Shown: piece by piece, positions 1-12,449 of the stretch
How positions within the stretch are numbered: position 1 is the stretch's first letter
How the letters are laid out: each line of letters starts with the position of its first letter
DNA from: Nectonema munidae
Lineage: Eukaryota > Nematomorpha > Nectonematoida > Nectonematidae
DNA length: 64,000 bases
Direction: 5' to 3'
Assembly (NCBI GenBank): GCA_030549495.1
Contig: JAUIRK010000673.1
Location: forward strand, 310,001-374,000
Made by a program: the position numbers and the translations under genes
The notes under the pieces: generated by a model
Databases searched by the model: none
Seen by the model: the letters and a program-made list of their open reading frames with translations, nothing else
What the model was told of the DNA's origin: nothing

Positions 1-2040
1 AATCGATTTTTTGACAGGTTTTATTGATTTCATAAAAAATGAACATCACCATTAAATTCTGCATACTGAAATGTAAAAAAAAACTTTAAAAGAATTAAAA
101 TTTTAATTTTGACATGGGCTGTCATATTTAAATTATTTTGTCAGGTTTGACTAATATTTATAAAAAAAAAGGAATATAACCAGTAAACACAGCCTACTTA
201 AAAATGGGTATATGTGTGTAAAATGCCATGCACGGTAAACTTCATCACCTCCCTATACTTTCTATTAAACGTAATTCTCTAATTCAAAAAACCGTTCCTG
301 ATCCTTTCTTTTTGGGATAAATCAATTTTTTGACAGTTTTGATTGATTTTTATAAAAAATGAATATCACCACTGAATTACGCATGCTTAAAAATGGGTAT
401 ATATGTGTAAAAAACTTTATATACTTATTTAGATAAAAAGTTTCTTTTTGAGATGGGCTGTTACATTTAGATCAATTTTTTGACAGGTTTGATTGATTTT
501 CATAAAAATGAATATCACCACTGAATTCAGCATATTTGAAAATGGGTATAGATGTGAAAAAAATTTATATACTTATTTAGATAAAAAGTTTTTTTTGAGA
601 TGAACTGTCATATGTAAATCACTTTTTTGACAGGTTTGAATGATTTTCATAAAAAATGAATATCACCACTGAATTCAGCATATTTGAAAATGGGTATACA
701 TTTGTAAAAAACTTTATATACTTATCTAGATAAAAAGTTCCTTTTTGAGATGAGCTGTCACTTTTAGATCAATTTTTTGACAGGTTTGATTGATTTTCAT
801 AAAAAATGAATATCACCACTGAATTCAGCATATTTGAAAATGGGTATAAATGTGTAAAAAACTTTATAAACTTATTTGGATAAAAAGTTCCTTTTTGAAT
901 GAGCTGTCACATTTAGATCAATTTTTTGACAGGTTTGATTGATTTTTATAAAAAATGAATATCACCACCGAATTCAGCATATTTGAAAATGGGTATACAT
1001 GCGTAAAAAACTTTATATACTTATTTAGATAAAAAGTTCCTTTTTGAGATGAGTTGTCACATTTAAATCAATTTTTTGACAGGTTTGATTGATTTTCATA
1101 AAAAATGAATATCACCACTGAATTACGCATGCTTAAAAATGGGTATATATGTGTAAAAAACTTTATATACTTATTTAGATAAAAAGTTTCTTTTTGAGAT
1201 GGGCTGTTACATTTAGATCAATTTTTTGACAGGTTTGATTGATTTTCATAAAAATGAATATCACCACTGAATTCAGCATATTTGAAAATGGGTATAGATG
1301 TGAAAAAAATTTATAAACTTATTTAGATAAAAAGTTTTTTTTGAGATGAGCTGTCATATGTAAATCACTTTTTTGACAGGTTTGAATGATTTTCATAAAA
1401 AATGAATATCACCACTGAATTCAGCATATTTGAAAATGGGTATACATTTGTAAAAAACTTTATATACTTATCTAGATAAAAAGTTCCTTTTTGAGATGAG
1501 CTGTCACTTTTAGATCAATTTTTTGACAGGTTTGATTGATTTTCATAAAAAATGAATATCACCACTGAATTCAGCATATTTGACAATGGGTATACATGTG
1601 TAAAAAACTTTATATAATTATTTAGATAAAAAGTTCCTTTTTGAGATGAGCTGTCACATTTAGATCAATTTTTTGACAGGTTTGATTGATTTTCATAAAA
1701 AATGAATATCACCACTGAATTCAGCATATTTGAAAATGGGTATACATGCGTAAAAAACTTTATATACTTATTTAGATAAAAAGTTCCTTTTTGAGATGAG
1801 TTGTCACATTTAGATCAATTTTTTGACAGGTTTGATTGATTTTCATAAAAAATGAATATCACCACTGAATTCAGCATATTTGAAAATGGGTATACATGCG
1901 TAAAAAACTTTATATATTTATTTAAATAAAAAGTTCCTTTTTGAGATGAGCTGTCAAATATAAATCAATTTTTTGACAGGTTTGATTGATTTTGATAAAA
2001 AATGGACATCACCACTGAATTCAGCATAGTTGAAATATAT
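1..2040. repeat. 150-bp satellite array with 5-unit higher-order repeat
   Basis: About 14 head-to-tail units, each with a TTTTTTGACAGGTTTGATTG core followed by an ATGAATATCACCACTGAATT block. The ATCAATTTTTTGACAG anchor recurs near 321, 471, 618, 768, 917, 1067, 1217, 1363, 1514, 1664, 1814 and 1964, a step of 146-151 bp. The first two units are more degenerate. Variant units marked by GAATTACGCATGCTTAAA recur at 361 and 1107, and neighbouring variants follow in the same order, giving a 746-bp higher-order period of five units. The array touches the window edge, so its full length is unknown. No coding is seen. Confidence 0.95.
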
Positions 2041-2074
2041 ATGTGACTTTTCTTTTTTTTTGGTGTTGCCGCTT

Positions 2075-2197
2075 ACTCGATCATAGCAAAGCTATTATTT
2101 ATTTTCGTCATCACTTCACTATCCTGCGCGTAGCATACTCGATCATAGCAAAGCTACTAATTTATTTTCTTCATCACTTCACTATCCTAGCGGCAAA
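2075..2197. repeat. Two-copy 62-bp tandem duplication
   Basis: The segment starting ACTCGATCATAGCAAAGCTA repeats at 2075 and 2137 with a few mismatches, ending in ACTTCACTATCCT each time. It sits just past the edge of the satellite. A short open frame over it on the + strand looks like chance. Confidence 0.85.
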
Positions 2198-3089
2198 CGG
2201 AAAGTTTCCCTACATGGAAAATTTCCCTATAGTTTAATCTTCTTATCTCGCTAGATAATCTTTAACACATGCTTGAGTATGAGAAGCGAAAAACTTCCTT
2301 ACATTGAAAACTAGCTTACATTGTAATTATACGTAACCTACAACACGAGAATTGTGTATGAGTTTATATGATGCTTGCAATAATAGGAAATCACAAGAGA
2401 TGCAATTCCCCTTTTCTAGTTCCCCTTTTTCTATATTCATTAATAATTTCACATAATTTCAAATAACACTTGTTATGGTGACCATTTTCCATATTGAATT
2501 TAACCCCGTTATACCGACATTCATACTCCGACTCCTACACTGTTCTCATCAAACAAAATGTTCTCACCCTGTTCTGTAAATCTTGTTCCGACACAATTTA
2601 TTTTATATTTCCGCTGAAACATAAATAATTTTTTAAATAATTTTTAAAAATATTTAAATTTGACTTATTAATAACAACAAATGAGCAAACTGCACTTTTC
2701 TATCTAAATAAGATGACGAAAAGTAGGGCAAAGAAGTGTGTACGCAAAAGAAAGCGTGATGAATGCAAGATTGTATAACATAACAACTGATTTATGATTT
2801 TTATCATCAGTCACATGTGCAAACTAATGAAAGTGATTGCTACATGATGTTTGTACTAAGAATTATAAAAAATGTATAATCAATTACGTATATTTAGTCT
2901 TTCTTACGTCTAGTTCATTGAAAAAATTTTTTTTTAATATTCTTTTCCTTTTAACGAGTTTGTATTTAATTTGAACATCTATTTGAAAGTAGAGAGGCGT
3001 TCCGCTGATAAAGTTAAATGTCTAATCAATCCTAAGAAAATTCCAGTAGCATCTTCCACTCTACTAAACGATGACGCGTGGACTTATCT
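2198..3089. other. AT-rich interval without a recognised gene
   Basis: No protein, RNA or repeat-family signature is visible here. Open frames are short and low in complexity. Confidence 0.5.
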
Positions 3090-4200
3090 GTAAATCAAAA
3101 ACGTGAGATATGCATGTACAAAGCAGATCCCCCCAGATCCACTCAACACGAGATAGCTTCACGCTTTCAAATATTTATCAAACAATCATTGGCCGTTCGA
3201 CAATAAGTGATTTTGTCTAAAAAAGAAAAGTGTCGAATATGGATACGAATGAAACAAGTGTAATTTGCTTGCGTAGCGCAAAACATGAGCAATCGAAAGT
3301 GCTTTGTATATGTGGTTCACGGACGTATCAGCTCTTGGCGCCTCAATAAATGATGATATTCTCATTTCGAAGGCTCGTGTATTTGGAAAAGATCTGGATG
3401 TTGGAAACGAGTTCAAATACTCCAGCGGTTGGCTTGACCGTTTCAAAAAACGACATGGTATCAAATTTTTTATTAAACATGGAGAAAGCTCCAGTTGTAG
3501 CTTGAATTAATTTCAACAATTTAGAGAAAAAACGCAGAATGATCTTCAAAATTATGATCCAGAAAACATCTATAACATGGATGAAACTGGCCTCTTTTTT
3601 CGTTTGGAGCCGAACGCTACTCTCGCAACTGGACCCATGAAAGGTAGAAAAAGAACAAAGAACGTCTTACGATTGCACTTTGTGCCAACGCTAGTGGCAC
3701 ACACACATACTTAAGCCGCTTGTAATCGCAAAATTTGCTCGCCCACGATGCTTTGGCAAAAATTTTGATCCCAAAGTTTATTGTGATTATTATTCAAATA
3801 AGTCAGCCTGGATGACCACAATTATTTTCTTGATTTGGCTTAAAGACTTGATAGACTCATGAGAGATGCCAAAAAACAAGTGATTCTACTATGCGATAAT
3901 GCCACCACTCACAAACAAGCTGGACTAAAGCTCACAAACACCAGGATAGTTTTTTTGCCACCAAACTCCACTTCACACATCCAACCAAACTAAAGCTCAT
4001 AAACACCAGGATAGTTTTTTTGCCGCCAAACTCCACTTCACACATCCAATCATATGTAACTTATTACATTATCGTAAATTATTACACGCTATTTCATCCA
4101 ATGTATTGATGATAAAGAAGATTTGAAAGTAAACGTAAGGCAAGCACTTGGTATGGTGTATAATGCCTGGAGTTTGGTTGAACAGACTATTTTCTGAAAT
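3090..4200 (+). pseudogene. Broken Tigger/pogo transposase (CENP-B/DDE_1 type)
   Basis: This is a remnant of a Tc1/mariner-superfamily transposase related to CENP-B and Jerky. In order, three frames give an N-terminal helix-turn-helix piece (about 3090-3180), a CENP-B-type DNA-binding segment with SSGWLDRFKKRHGIKF (3418-3470), the first catalytic block NMDETGLFFRLEP (3575-3615) and a second block LCDNATTHKQAG (3890-3925). The last part has an internal 65-bp tandem duplication (3925-3989 and 3990-4052), then PPNSTSHIQP. Frames change several times and stops occur, so it is dead. The layout and motifs match the better-preserved copy at 27110-29092. Terminal repeats were not found. Confidence 0.85.
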
Positions 4201-4868
4201 TGAATAACTTGATGTATTTTTTTAATTTATAAATAAATTTTGTCATTTACTTTCTATATTTTTTTCAGAGCTCTTTGGATTTTGACTATTTCGGATCCAC
4301 AAATATATCCTTGTCAGGCTGCTTTTTTGGGTTCTCTAAACAGTGGGCAAAAGCAAAATAAACAAAAAATTTATATAATTTTTATTTTATATACTTCCTT
4401 ATTCAATAAAATACATATTACAGTTTTTTTAGTTTGAATTTTTCATAGAATTAAAAATTTTGTTAGAAATTTTTACTCTTTTTTTTGCTTAGATACTCTT
4501 TTCATCTTAATCTAATAGGGGGTTTAAATTTGAAATTTAAATTTAAAGGTCACCAATAATCTTAAAAATGCCGTATGGATTTAAAAATTTTTCTTTTAGT
4601 GTTTTTTGTTTGTTTAGATTTCAAATATCTAAGATATATGGGACAAGAAAAAATTTTGGATTACTTTTAAAATAACAAAACTAAATTTTAATTTGAGACA
4701 TTTTAACTAACTTTTTTCTCTAATTACTCTACTTTACTTAAAGTGATCTTTAAAGTTTAGATTTATTGAATTCCAAAACTCAAACAAGTTTTATTCATAA
4801 ATTTAATCAGCTTTATTTAAAAAATAAATTATCTGTGTATTTTGATAACGTTTTAACCCTATTAATGC

Positions 4869-4887
4869 TGGGGGGGGGGGGGGGGGG
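4869..4887. repeat. Poly-G run of about 18
   Basis: An uninterrupted G run sits in AT-rich sequence inside the OTU-MULE element. It is not at a recognised element end, unlike the other G runs in this window. The length is likely prone to assembly error. Confidence 0.8.
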
Positions 4888-5393
4888 CTTGACTAAAAAT
4901 TTAATTGTACAAAATTGATAGAATGATATTCCTTCAAATTTTGTGACCTTTACTAAAATCGCTAGCTCCATCTTTTGATGGCATTTTCATGGTAGTTTAA
5001 TGACCCTTTCATGTCCAAAACTGTCTATCAAAATCAAAATTTTTCATCAAAATTTTGGCTATATTATATACTACCTTGAAAAAAAGCATATTGTGTGTAC
5101 TTGTTCCCATATTAGTCAAAGATTTTTTTAATGATATGAACATTTACCTGTTTTGCAATATCGGTCATCTAAAAAAAGATAAAAGATTTAAAGTAAATTC
5201 TGTTAAGTTTTAGAAAAAAAATAGGAAAAATTAAAGAAGCTTTAGTCATCAATGCATATATTTTATGTAATTTACAGAAAAAAGACCAAATCGTTGAAAA
5301 ATTAAAAGACAAATATGCGTAACTATCCCTTCCCTAATTTTTATTTATATTAAATTATATATCATGTGAAATATAATTTGTCATTTTTTTCAA

Positions 5394-5759
5394 ATGGCAT
5401 TCTTACTTTTTTATTTATGTAATAATTTATTATTTGACTTTAGAATAAATTTTCCTTTTGATAATCATTTTGGTGAAATATGTTCAAAGGTAGTATATAG
5501 GAATTACTTGAAATGTTCAAAATGGATGAAAGTTTATCATTTTTATTGCCAAGAACTTTCAATGATTGAAGGTTGTAATTTTTGGAACAACCAATTTCTT
5601 TGTTTAAAATGTGTTCGTTTGGATTATATCCAAGGTTTTGATTGCTCGTTAAAAAGATTACAATTTTTTGATTCTCTGAACAATATTGAAAGGATGCAAT
5701 TACTTGTTAAAGAAAATATCTTTTTGCGTAAAGAAGTTTCTCCTTTGTGTAGAAGCTAG
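5394..5759 (+). pseudogene. Cysteine-rich (PHD-like) N-terminal segment of the OTU-MULE protein
   Basis: A 121-residue open stretch contains C, C, H and C residues in the order KCSKWMKVYHFYCQEL (5506-5553), followed by NNQFLCLKCVRLDY (5588-5630). That spacing resembles a PHD or RING-like zinc finger, in which a W/Y-H-x2-C core is followed by F-x-C-x2-C. It lies directly upstream of the OTU domain on the same strand, so it is probably the N-terminal part of the same transposon protein. The zinc-finger label is an inference from Cys/His spacing only. Confidence 0.5.
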
Positions 5760-5799
5760 TTGATTTTTTAGGTTTATTGATATTGATATAGTTTCTGGT

Positions 5800-6255
5800 C
5801 AATATTTTAAGTGATTATTTCGTACCTCTCGTTACAAAAGACGACGGCAACTGCTTATTCAACGCTCTTTCAATTGGTTTAATTGGGAAAGAATCAATCT
5901 CAAAAGAAATTCGATTTAAAACAGCAATCGAAATCAATTTCTTAAGACTATTATATTTCTTTAACATAAAACTTTTAATATAGAAAATATATCTACAGAC
6001 ATAAATGAAGAATGTGTGAATGTGTGCAAAAATTATTTTTAGTCGTCTGCATATCTCTTTTACCGATAAATAGTTATTATGCGTCTATCAATGGAAAAGT
6101 CAACATTTATAGTAAATTGCTGAATTTTATTTTTTACTTCGCATTTCCAAAGTCTTTCAAGATTAAAATTCCCTAAACATATTATGGACTTCAACCAACT
6201 ATATAAAAGATAAAACTTTTATACCTAATCATTTTGTACCATTAATTAGAAAGGA
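5800..6255 (+). pseudogene. OTU-family cysteine protease domain within the MULE element
   Basis: The nucleophile block of OTU deubiquitinase-like proteases is clear: VPLVTKDDGNCLFNALS (about 5825-5875), with the catalytic Asp-Gly-Asn-Cys. About 115 residues later NHFVPLIR (6227-6250) matches the catalytic-histidine motif NHYVPL of the family. Between them the frame changes several times, but OTU-like spacing is kept. OTU domains cleave ubiquitin or ubiquitin-like chains. Its role in a transposon is unknown; countering host turnover of the transposase is one idea. The copy is broken. Confidence 0.75.
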
Positions 6256-6355
6256 ATGCTTATATTCGAACCATTATAAAAAAATTTTTTGCAATGAAAA
6301 TATAAATGTCTTCGATTTTCCCCAAAAAGAAACCAACGATTATTGAGTGTGGAAA

Positions 6356-6582
6356 GACTGATAATGACATTAGAGTAACATCAAATCCAAATTATGATAA
6401 ATTCCAAAAAAATATCATAGAAAATGAGTTTTTGTAGTGAAAAAAAACTATTATAACACAAACTATTAGACTGATAATGACATTAGAGTAACATCAAATC
6501 CAAATTATGATAAATTCCAAAAAAATATCATAGAAAATGAGTTTTTTGTAGTGAAAAAAAACTATATAACAACAAACTATTT
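6356..6582. repeat. 113-bp tandem duplication inside the OTU-MULE coding region
   Basis: The segment beginning GACTGATAATGACATTAGAG at 6356 is repeated at 6469 with almost no change, through AAATGAGTTTTTGTAGTG. The near identity implies that the duplication is recent compared with the frame decay around it. Confidence 0.9.
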
Positions 6583-6589
6583 TTTCATG

Positions 6590-8205
6590 ACTCTTGTGGT
6601 AGCTGGAAAAGCATCTCATTAAAAGTGTACCATTTTTTAAAAAAAAGATGATTCAATAGAATTTACTAGAAAAGCGAGTAATGGATCTTTTTATAAAATT
6701 CTGAAAGATAAAAATAAAACATTATCTGCTCAATCGTTAGATAATGTAATATATTTGCATAGATATTATTCGGTTTTGAAACGTTATCCCTCATATAAAA
6801 GGAGAATCTCATGGATCGAAAAGCATCCAAAATTGAATGGTTCAAATCTTAATCTTTGTGTATACGAATATATTGGCGAATTTCCAATAGAAAAAATTTC
6901 CACATGGCATCCAAAATATATAGTGAATGTGCAAAGAAGAATATCAAAATAATCAATGAATAAAAATTTATCCTTAAATGGCGGAAAAAAACTTTTGTGA
7001 TGAAATACATGAACTGTTATCTCTATCTTCAAAAGGTCATTTATATCTAAAACGACTGTCTCAAGTTGGGAATAAATCTCCCACAATTATTTGTTACACA
7101 GAAAAGACAATGATACATATGAAATCTTGAATTTTATATCAAAAAAACGTATGCTGTATTATGGGAGTTGATAAGACTTATAAATTAAGTTCTTGTTTTG
7201 TAACTACTACTGTGTTTCGTGATAAAAACATTCTTTCAAAAAAAAGTTAAAAAAACACGGTCTTCTCCGGGCTAGTTTTTTTACATTTTGACTCGACTTT
7301 TGAAACTTTTTGCGAGTTTTTCTCTTATTTAAGGCAAATTTTATTTGCAGACATTACATGTAAGAGTTTACAAAATCTTATAATAGGAACCGATGAAGAG
7401 TATGCATTGGTTAAATCTAATTTTTGTTTTGGCGAGGCCAAAATATTACTCTGTACGAGACATTTAAAAAAAACATTCAAAGAAACTTCAGTAAAAAATT
7501 TAGAGTAAACAAAAAAGAAATAGATGAATTTTTAGAAGTAATGTTTGGACCTTACGGGCTGGCATATTCAACATCATATATTGAATATCATGAGAAAGAA
7601 AAAAGGATTTTATCAAGGTACCTAGATAAATTTTGTTTTTATTTGTCAAAAAAACTCTTACCAACGGTTGAGAAGTTTATATTTGTTTCTAGATCCCTTT
7701 TCCCTTTCTTAACATCTCATTGGAAAAATAATCTATCAGAATCTTTAAATAATGTTCTCAAGTTGTCAATAAACTGGAAACCTAGGAGTTTGTTTTATTT
7801 AATTACGTGTTTACATGATCAAGCAATTTTTGAAGAAAAAATGATCAAAGAATCTATACATGGTATGGGTAACTATCAATTAACAGATGAAGCAAAAAAG
7901 TTTTTGATTTCAATTTTTTTTGGAATTAATATGATGAACAAAAGAAAGAAGTTTTCAAAAAAGTAATAAAATCAAACAAAAACTTCGTTATTTCAAAAGA
8001 AGGTGATTTAACAGTGAAAACCAAAAAACTTGCATCTAAACCGTGTCAAAGCAGTTATAAAAGGTAATATTTCGCTAATTTTTTATTATCATTTACATAT
8101 AATTTTTTCTATTTTAAGATGGAAGAGAGCAACAAGTTAAAAAACCTTTTTGTCACTTCAATCGAAAGCATACAACTGATCAAGGAAAAGAGCAAAATTA
8201 AAACC
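6590..8205 (+). pseudogene. MULE transposase with upstream linker (OTU-MULE element)
   Basis: After the OTU domain the + strand encodes a linker (KASNGSFYKILKDKNKTL, then NVIYLHRYYSVLKRYPSYKR near 6745-6805) and a MULE-type DDE domain. The first catalytic block is MGVDKTYKLSSCFVTTTVF (about 7160-7215). The second is IIGTDEEYALVKS (about 7380-7420), followed by a split CTRHLKK block. The C-terminal open frame 7424-7966 (180 codons) contains HWKNNLSESLNNVLK and NWKPRSLFYLITCLHDQ, as seen in a widespread animal MULE lineage. Several frameshifts and stops divide the coding region. This is Mutator-superfamily cut-and-paste transposase; assignment beyond that needs a phylogeny. Confidence 0.8.
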
Positions 8206-9911
8206 TAAATTAAATAAATGAATTTATAACGTTATTGATTCAAGTATAAAGTTATCTTTTTAAGCAAAATAAAACAAATTTTGGACTTCACGAGTCTTTA
8301 TCAAATCAAAGTACTAAATGTAGAAGATGTAAATGCTTTGAATGAAAAGAATTAAACGGAGTTAGAGTAGGAGAGAGGATCCTTGGTACTGTTAGAGGCT
8401 GAGTTGTAATGAGATATACTTGGTTGAAAGATGAATGACAGATAAAATCTGAGAATGGGTTCATAGACCAAAGTTGTAGGAAGAAGCAAATTTTAGGTGT
8501 GAGGAGTTGTGTTACAAGTATGATTTTCATAAGGAAAAAAGTACATATAATAATGTATAAGGATGCATAGAATATTAAAGGAGAAGATTAAGTAGAGGAT
8601 TTAATATATGGCGCAACAAATATATATTTTAGGTTTATATCAGGGGCGCACATCTTCAAAATTATTGGGGAGCGAAATTTTTTTGTTGCAATTTTCAAAA
8701 TTAGTGGTCTGGAAATACCACGGGAGACCAAATATTCAAGCAATCCTTTAAAATAGAGCGCATACGTAAATTTATAAGACTATTTTATATTTTTTTTACA
8801 AAATTGGTGAATTAAATACAATACTTCAAGCGAAAATATTTTAATTAAATTTGCATATCGAATATCGTGCGCAGAAAAAATTCCTCAAATTAAAAAGTAG
8901 AAAAAAACGCCTCAGTAAAAATGCCCCCGAAAAAAATGCCCCAATTTAAAATTAGGAAAAAATGCCCAAACACAAAAAATTTCAAAAAATTATTAATTAA
9001 AATAAAAAATTTTTTTTTAAAAAGATATGTCAAATAAAGATTTTTTGTAAAAAAAAAAGTTAACTTTTCATCTAAAACATTTAAAATTTAATTAAAGTAA
9101 ACTAAAAAACTCAGCATACGACAATTTTTTAAATACAAAAAAAAATTTTAAAACAGCAAATATTTTTGGACTTTGTGTATATTAGAACACTTTCTAAATA
9201 TAATTTGTATTTTAACTGATTTTAAGAACACATTCCCACAAATCTGCACCTTTGCTATTGTTTTCAAGAACTATAAAGAAAAAAACCCTATAGATTAAGA
9301 AATTTTAGAAAAGCCTTTCAAAACGGTACCAAATAAAAATATTTATATAATTAAAAAAATCCTGAAAATCAATTTTTACCTACAACCATCGAATATACAC
9401 TAGTTTAAAAAATCCAAAAATGTTAGGGGGTGAAATAGGCTTTTCATTTGAAAAATGAAGTAGTCTACCAGGCACATTACAGGAATTGATGAAAGAATAT
9501 TTGATTCATAGAGAAAACGAATAACTGAAGGTTGGAAAGTTATATATGAGTGAATGTAGTCTAAAGGCAAAGAGTCTACTAGACAGTAGACACCGTGCGA
9601 TGTTTATATGAAAAAATGTGATTGATTCAGGGGTATAAAATAAAGTTATAATTGTGCAAACAAAAAATTAAGATTGCATTATTTCATTTTACTCAGCATC
9701 ATTCAAAAATAGTTTAAAAGCTAAATTGATACAAGCTACAAAAAGTAAAATAACTTTTAACATTTTGCAATGATTTGCCTTTTATAATAACTTTTAAGGA
9801 AAAAAGTCTATCAGAAAAAGTTATAGAGCTTCAACAAAAACAAAAAATTTTAGAGCATAACTTAAGTTTTTTGAAAACTAATTTGACATATCCCCTACAG
9901 CATACTCTATG

Positions 9912-9990
9912 GGAGGCATGGCAGGTTGGTTGAGATGATGGACTCAGCACGGAAGCTTCTGGATTCGATTTCTCATCGATACGAATTTGT
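9912..9990 (+). repeat. tRNA-derived (SINE-like) block inside the 3.1-kb family
   Basis: GGTTGGTTGAGATGATGGAC resembles a tRNA A box and, about 30 bases later, GGATTCGATTTC resembles a B box (GGTTCGANTCC). The same block occurs in reverse at 30490-30560 and about 23770-23845, always inside members of this family. Degenerate stems rule out a working tRNA. Confidence 0.6.
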
Positions 9991-10286
9991 TCATAGTTTG
10001 ACATAAGCGGTGCATCAGTGCCTTGTTAATGAAAATACACCCGCTGCACCTTACCTTTTACTCAAAATTGAAAAATTTGCTACATAATTAACATAAGAGA
10101 GAAAGGAAACAAAATAACCTAATAAAGCAATTTTCACTATTTTAAAATGGAACCGTCTTTTCTCAGAATAATTTCAAAATAATAGGAGGCATAAAGAATT
10201 AGTTTATAGGATATTTTCAAGTTTTTATAAGCAGAAGCCAGCGTTTAAGTAGCTAACCCTTATAATTAAAAAATTATTTAAACTAA

Positions 10287-10632
10287 CGGCCGACAGAAAT
10301 TTCGCCCCATAGACAAATTGTCTCATAGACTATTTGTTTCATCCATCTTTGCTTATTATATGTGTAAAATTATTAAAAAATTTTATATTCTTGTTTATTT
10401 TATCTCTATTAAATTATTTCAAATTAATCATTTTATCTCTTATTTTTTTAGAATTGTCCATGAGAAAAAATGTCTTATGAAAATAACGGAGCGAATTGTC
10501 CATGAAACAAAATGTCTTATGAAAATAATGGGGCGAATTGTCCATGGGACTAACTGTCATAAAAATAATGGCGCAAATTTTCCATGGGACGAACTGTCTT
10601 ATGAAAATAATAGGGCGAAATGTCCGAGGACC
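10287..10632. mobile_element. Foldback-type MITE with 42-bp internal repeats
   Basis: The left end CGGCCGACAGAAATTTCGCC is an imperfect inverted copy of the right end GGGCGAAATGTCCGAGGACC. AAACTAA flanks both sides (10280-10286 and 10633-10639). Between about 10452 and 10620 a 42-bp unit starting GAATTGTCCATG repeats about four times. The related copy at 29825-31302 reads straight through AAACTAA (30372-30378, reverse) without it, which gives the empty site directly. Repeat-rich inverted ends suit Phantom/Foldback-like Mutator derivatives. Confidence 0.8.
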
Positions 10633-12449
10633 AAACTAATATAAATCAAAGTATACGACAAAAGAAAATCATTGCGTTTTTTTGAATATTTAAGTTTTCA
10701 AGTGTTACAAAATGTAGCAAACGTAGTGATAAAGATTGTGACTTTTGTTGAAAAATTTCTTAGCGCGAGTCTAACAATATTCATTGATATAAATCGTAAC
10801 GATTGAAAACTATTTTAATTTAAATCTAAATGCAAATTAGACAGAATCAGTGGAGCCAAAAAAAAGTTGATAGAAGGGGCACAATTTAAAAACAAAAAAC
10901 TTGCGCAAAATTATTTATACTTTCTTGACCCTTTCATTGGAGAAATTTTCAAAAACTGATATCGCATAAGATGCATGGGGGCACGATGCGGTACAGGAGT
11001 GTGGGCACGGCCCCTCATGCCCCAGCCTAGCTACGTCACTGGAGAGAAGAGAGCTTAACAAGAGAAGAGGGCTTGAATGAAAGAAGAGAGCTTGAATGAG
11101 AACTTGAGTGAATGATTGAGTTTTAGCAGAGAAAGCGGAGGAGACAGAAAGAGAAATAGAATCACTGTGACAGATGAGAAAATCTAGTGGATCATCAACA
11201 TGTGTTTGCTCAAAAATACTATAAAGAGGAGACACTGTGATAAACATTGCTTACTTATTGAAGCAATGGATTATTATTATATAGCTCACACGCATCGTAT
11301 GTAAAATATGTTCGATAGGAATTTCAGAGCAGCTCGGCATGATGTTTGATTGATTCGAAAGTCTGCATACATGTTTTATAAACAAGCAGCAACTCTTACT
11401 TATAGAAAATTATTGGGGGGAGGGGGGGGGGCGAAGGTCAAATAAAGATTTTTTTGTAAAAAAAAAGTTAACATTTCATCTAAAACATTTAAAATTTAAT
11501 TAAAGTAAACTAAAAAACTCAGCATACGACAATTTTTTAAATACAAAAAAAAAATTTTTTAGTAATAATCTCACGCATCGTCTGTAAAATATATTCGATA
11601 GGGATTTCAGAGCAGCTCGGCATGATGTTTGATTGATTCGAAAGTGCATACATGTTTTATAAACAAGCAGCAACTCTTACTTATAGAAAATTATTGGGAG
11701 GGGGGGGGGGGCGAAGGTCATTTCGCCCGCCCCCGGATGTGCGGATATGTATGGATATATCCCTGGTTTATATGAATATTGATACAAAATCTTTTAATAC
11801 AGTAAATGATGAAATTTTTTAATAAAATCTAAAAAAAAAAGAGCCCTACATTCAGAGTGTTTGCTGAATGCATCATGATTAAACTTTGAAAATTTTTTCT
11901 TATACAATTAATACATTTATCGGAATCTTTCTTTGACGAAATGGTACATGATTCAGATTTATGGTTTTCAGCGAAAAATTTATAGACGTTTCTTTTGTTC
12001 CTACAATATGAAGATGTATGACAAAAACTTCAACAATTTGTGCATTGCTTGCATGAATAGAAATCAAAAATCTTATAACAATACTACGATAAATACAAAT
12101 TACTTCCATACTTTTTATATCATTATATACGGAAAAAACTACAAGTTTGTATTCATCATTTAATTTCTTTTGGAAAAAGCTATTCTAAAAATTTTTTTTC
12201 AAGTAATGGCTTTATGTATTCATTTATATTTATTGAGTCAAGTGTCTATTCATCACTCAAATCCTAATCTAAATTCTTAAGGATAATTTTAGAGTAAAAT
12301 CTAGGATCTTTAGTAGGTTTATTTTTGGTTTCAGTTTCCAAAAGAGATTTAGCATTCTCCAAGATTGAGAGACTGGTAAAATAATATTGTAAAAAATTGG
12401 CTCAATCAAATGCCTTGAATCTTTGTGAGTTTTCCTAATTATAGCTAGG

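Larger units (their letters stand above)
8641..11765 (+). mobile_element. 3.1-kb non-coding hAT-like element with 8-bp target duplication (copy A)
   Basis: The element starts CAGGGGCGCACATC at 8641 and ends GGATGTGCG...CCCTG at 11765, a decayed inverted repeat of the start. The octamer GTTTATAT lies immediately on each side (8633-8640 and 11766-11773), the 8-bp target duplication expected for hAT-type insertion. Inside are a tRNA-like block (9912-9990), a foldback MITE (10287-10632), GA-rich sequence and two G runs. No transposase is recognisable, so it is presumably mobilised in trans. Related copies lie at 16350-16953, 29825-31302 and 23650-23863. Confidence 0.85.

Noticed and set aside
1-2040. 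Regular repeats considered as a CRISPR array
   Set aside because: Whole 150-bp units repeat with no unique spacers, and the setting is eukaryotic.
10915-11247. Minus-strand 110-codon open frame
   Set aside because: It lies in the GA-rich non-coding part of the 3.1-kb family and has low-complexity Ser/Leu composition.
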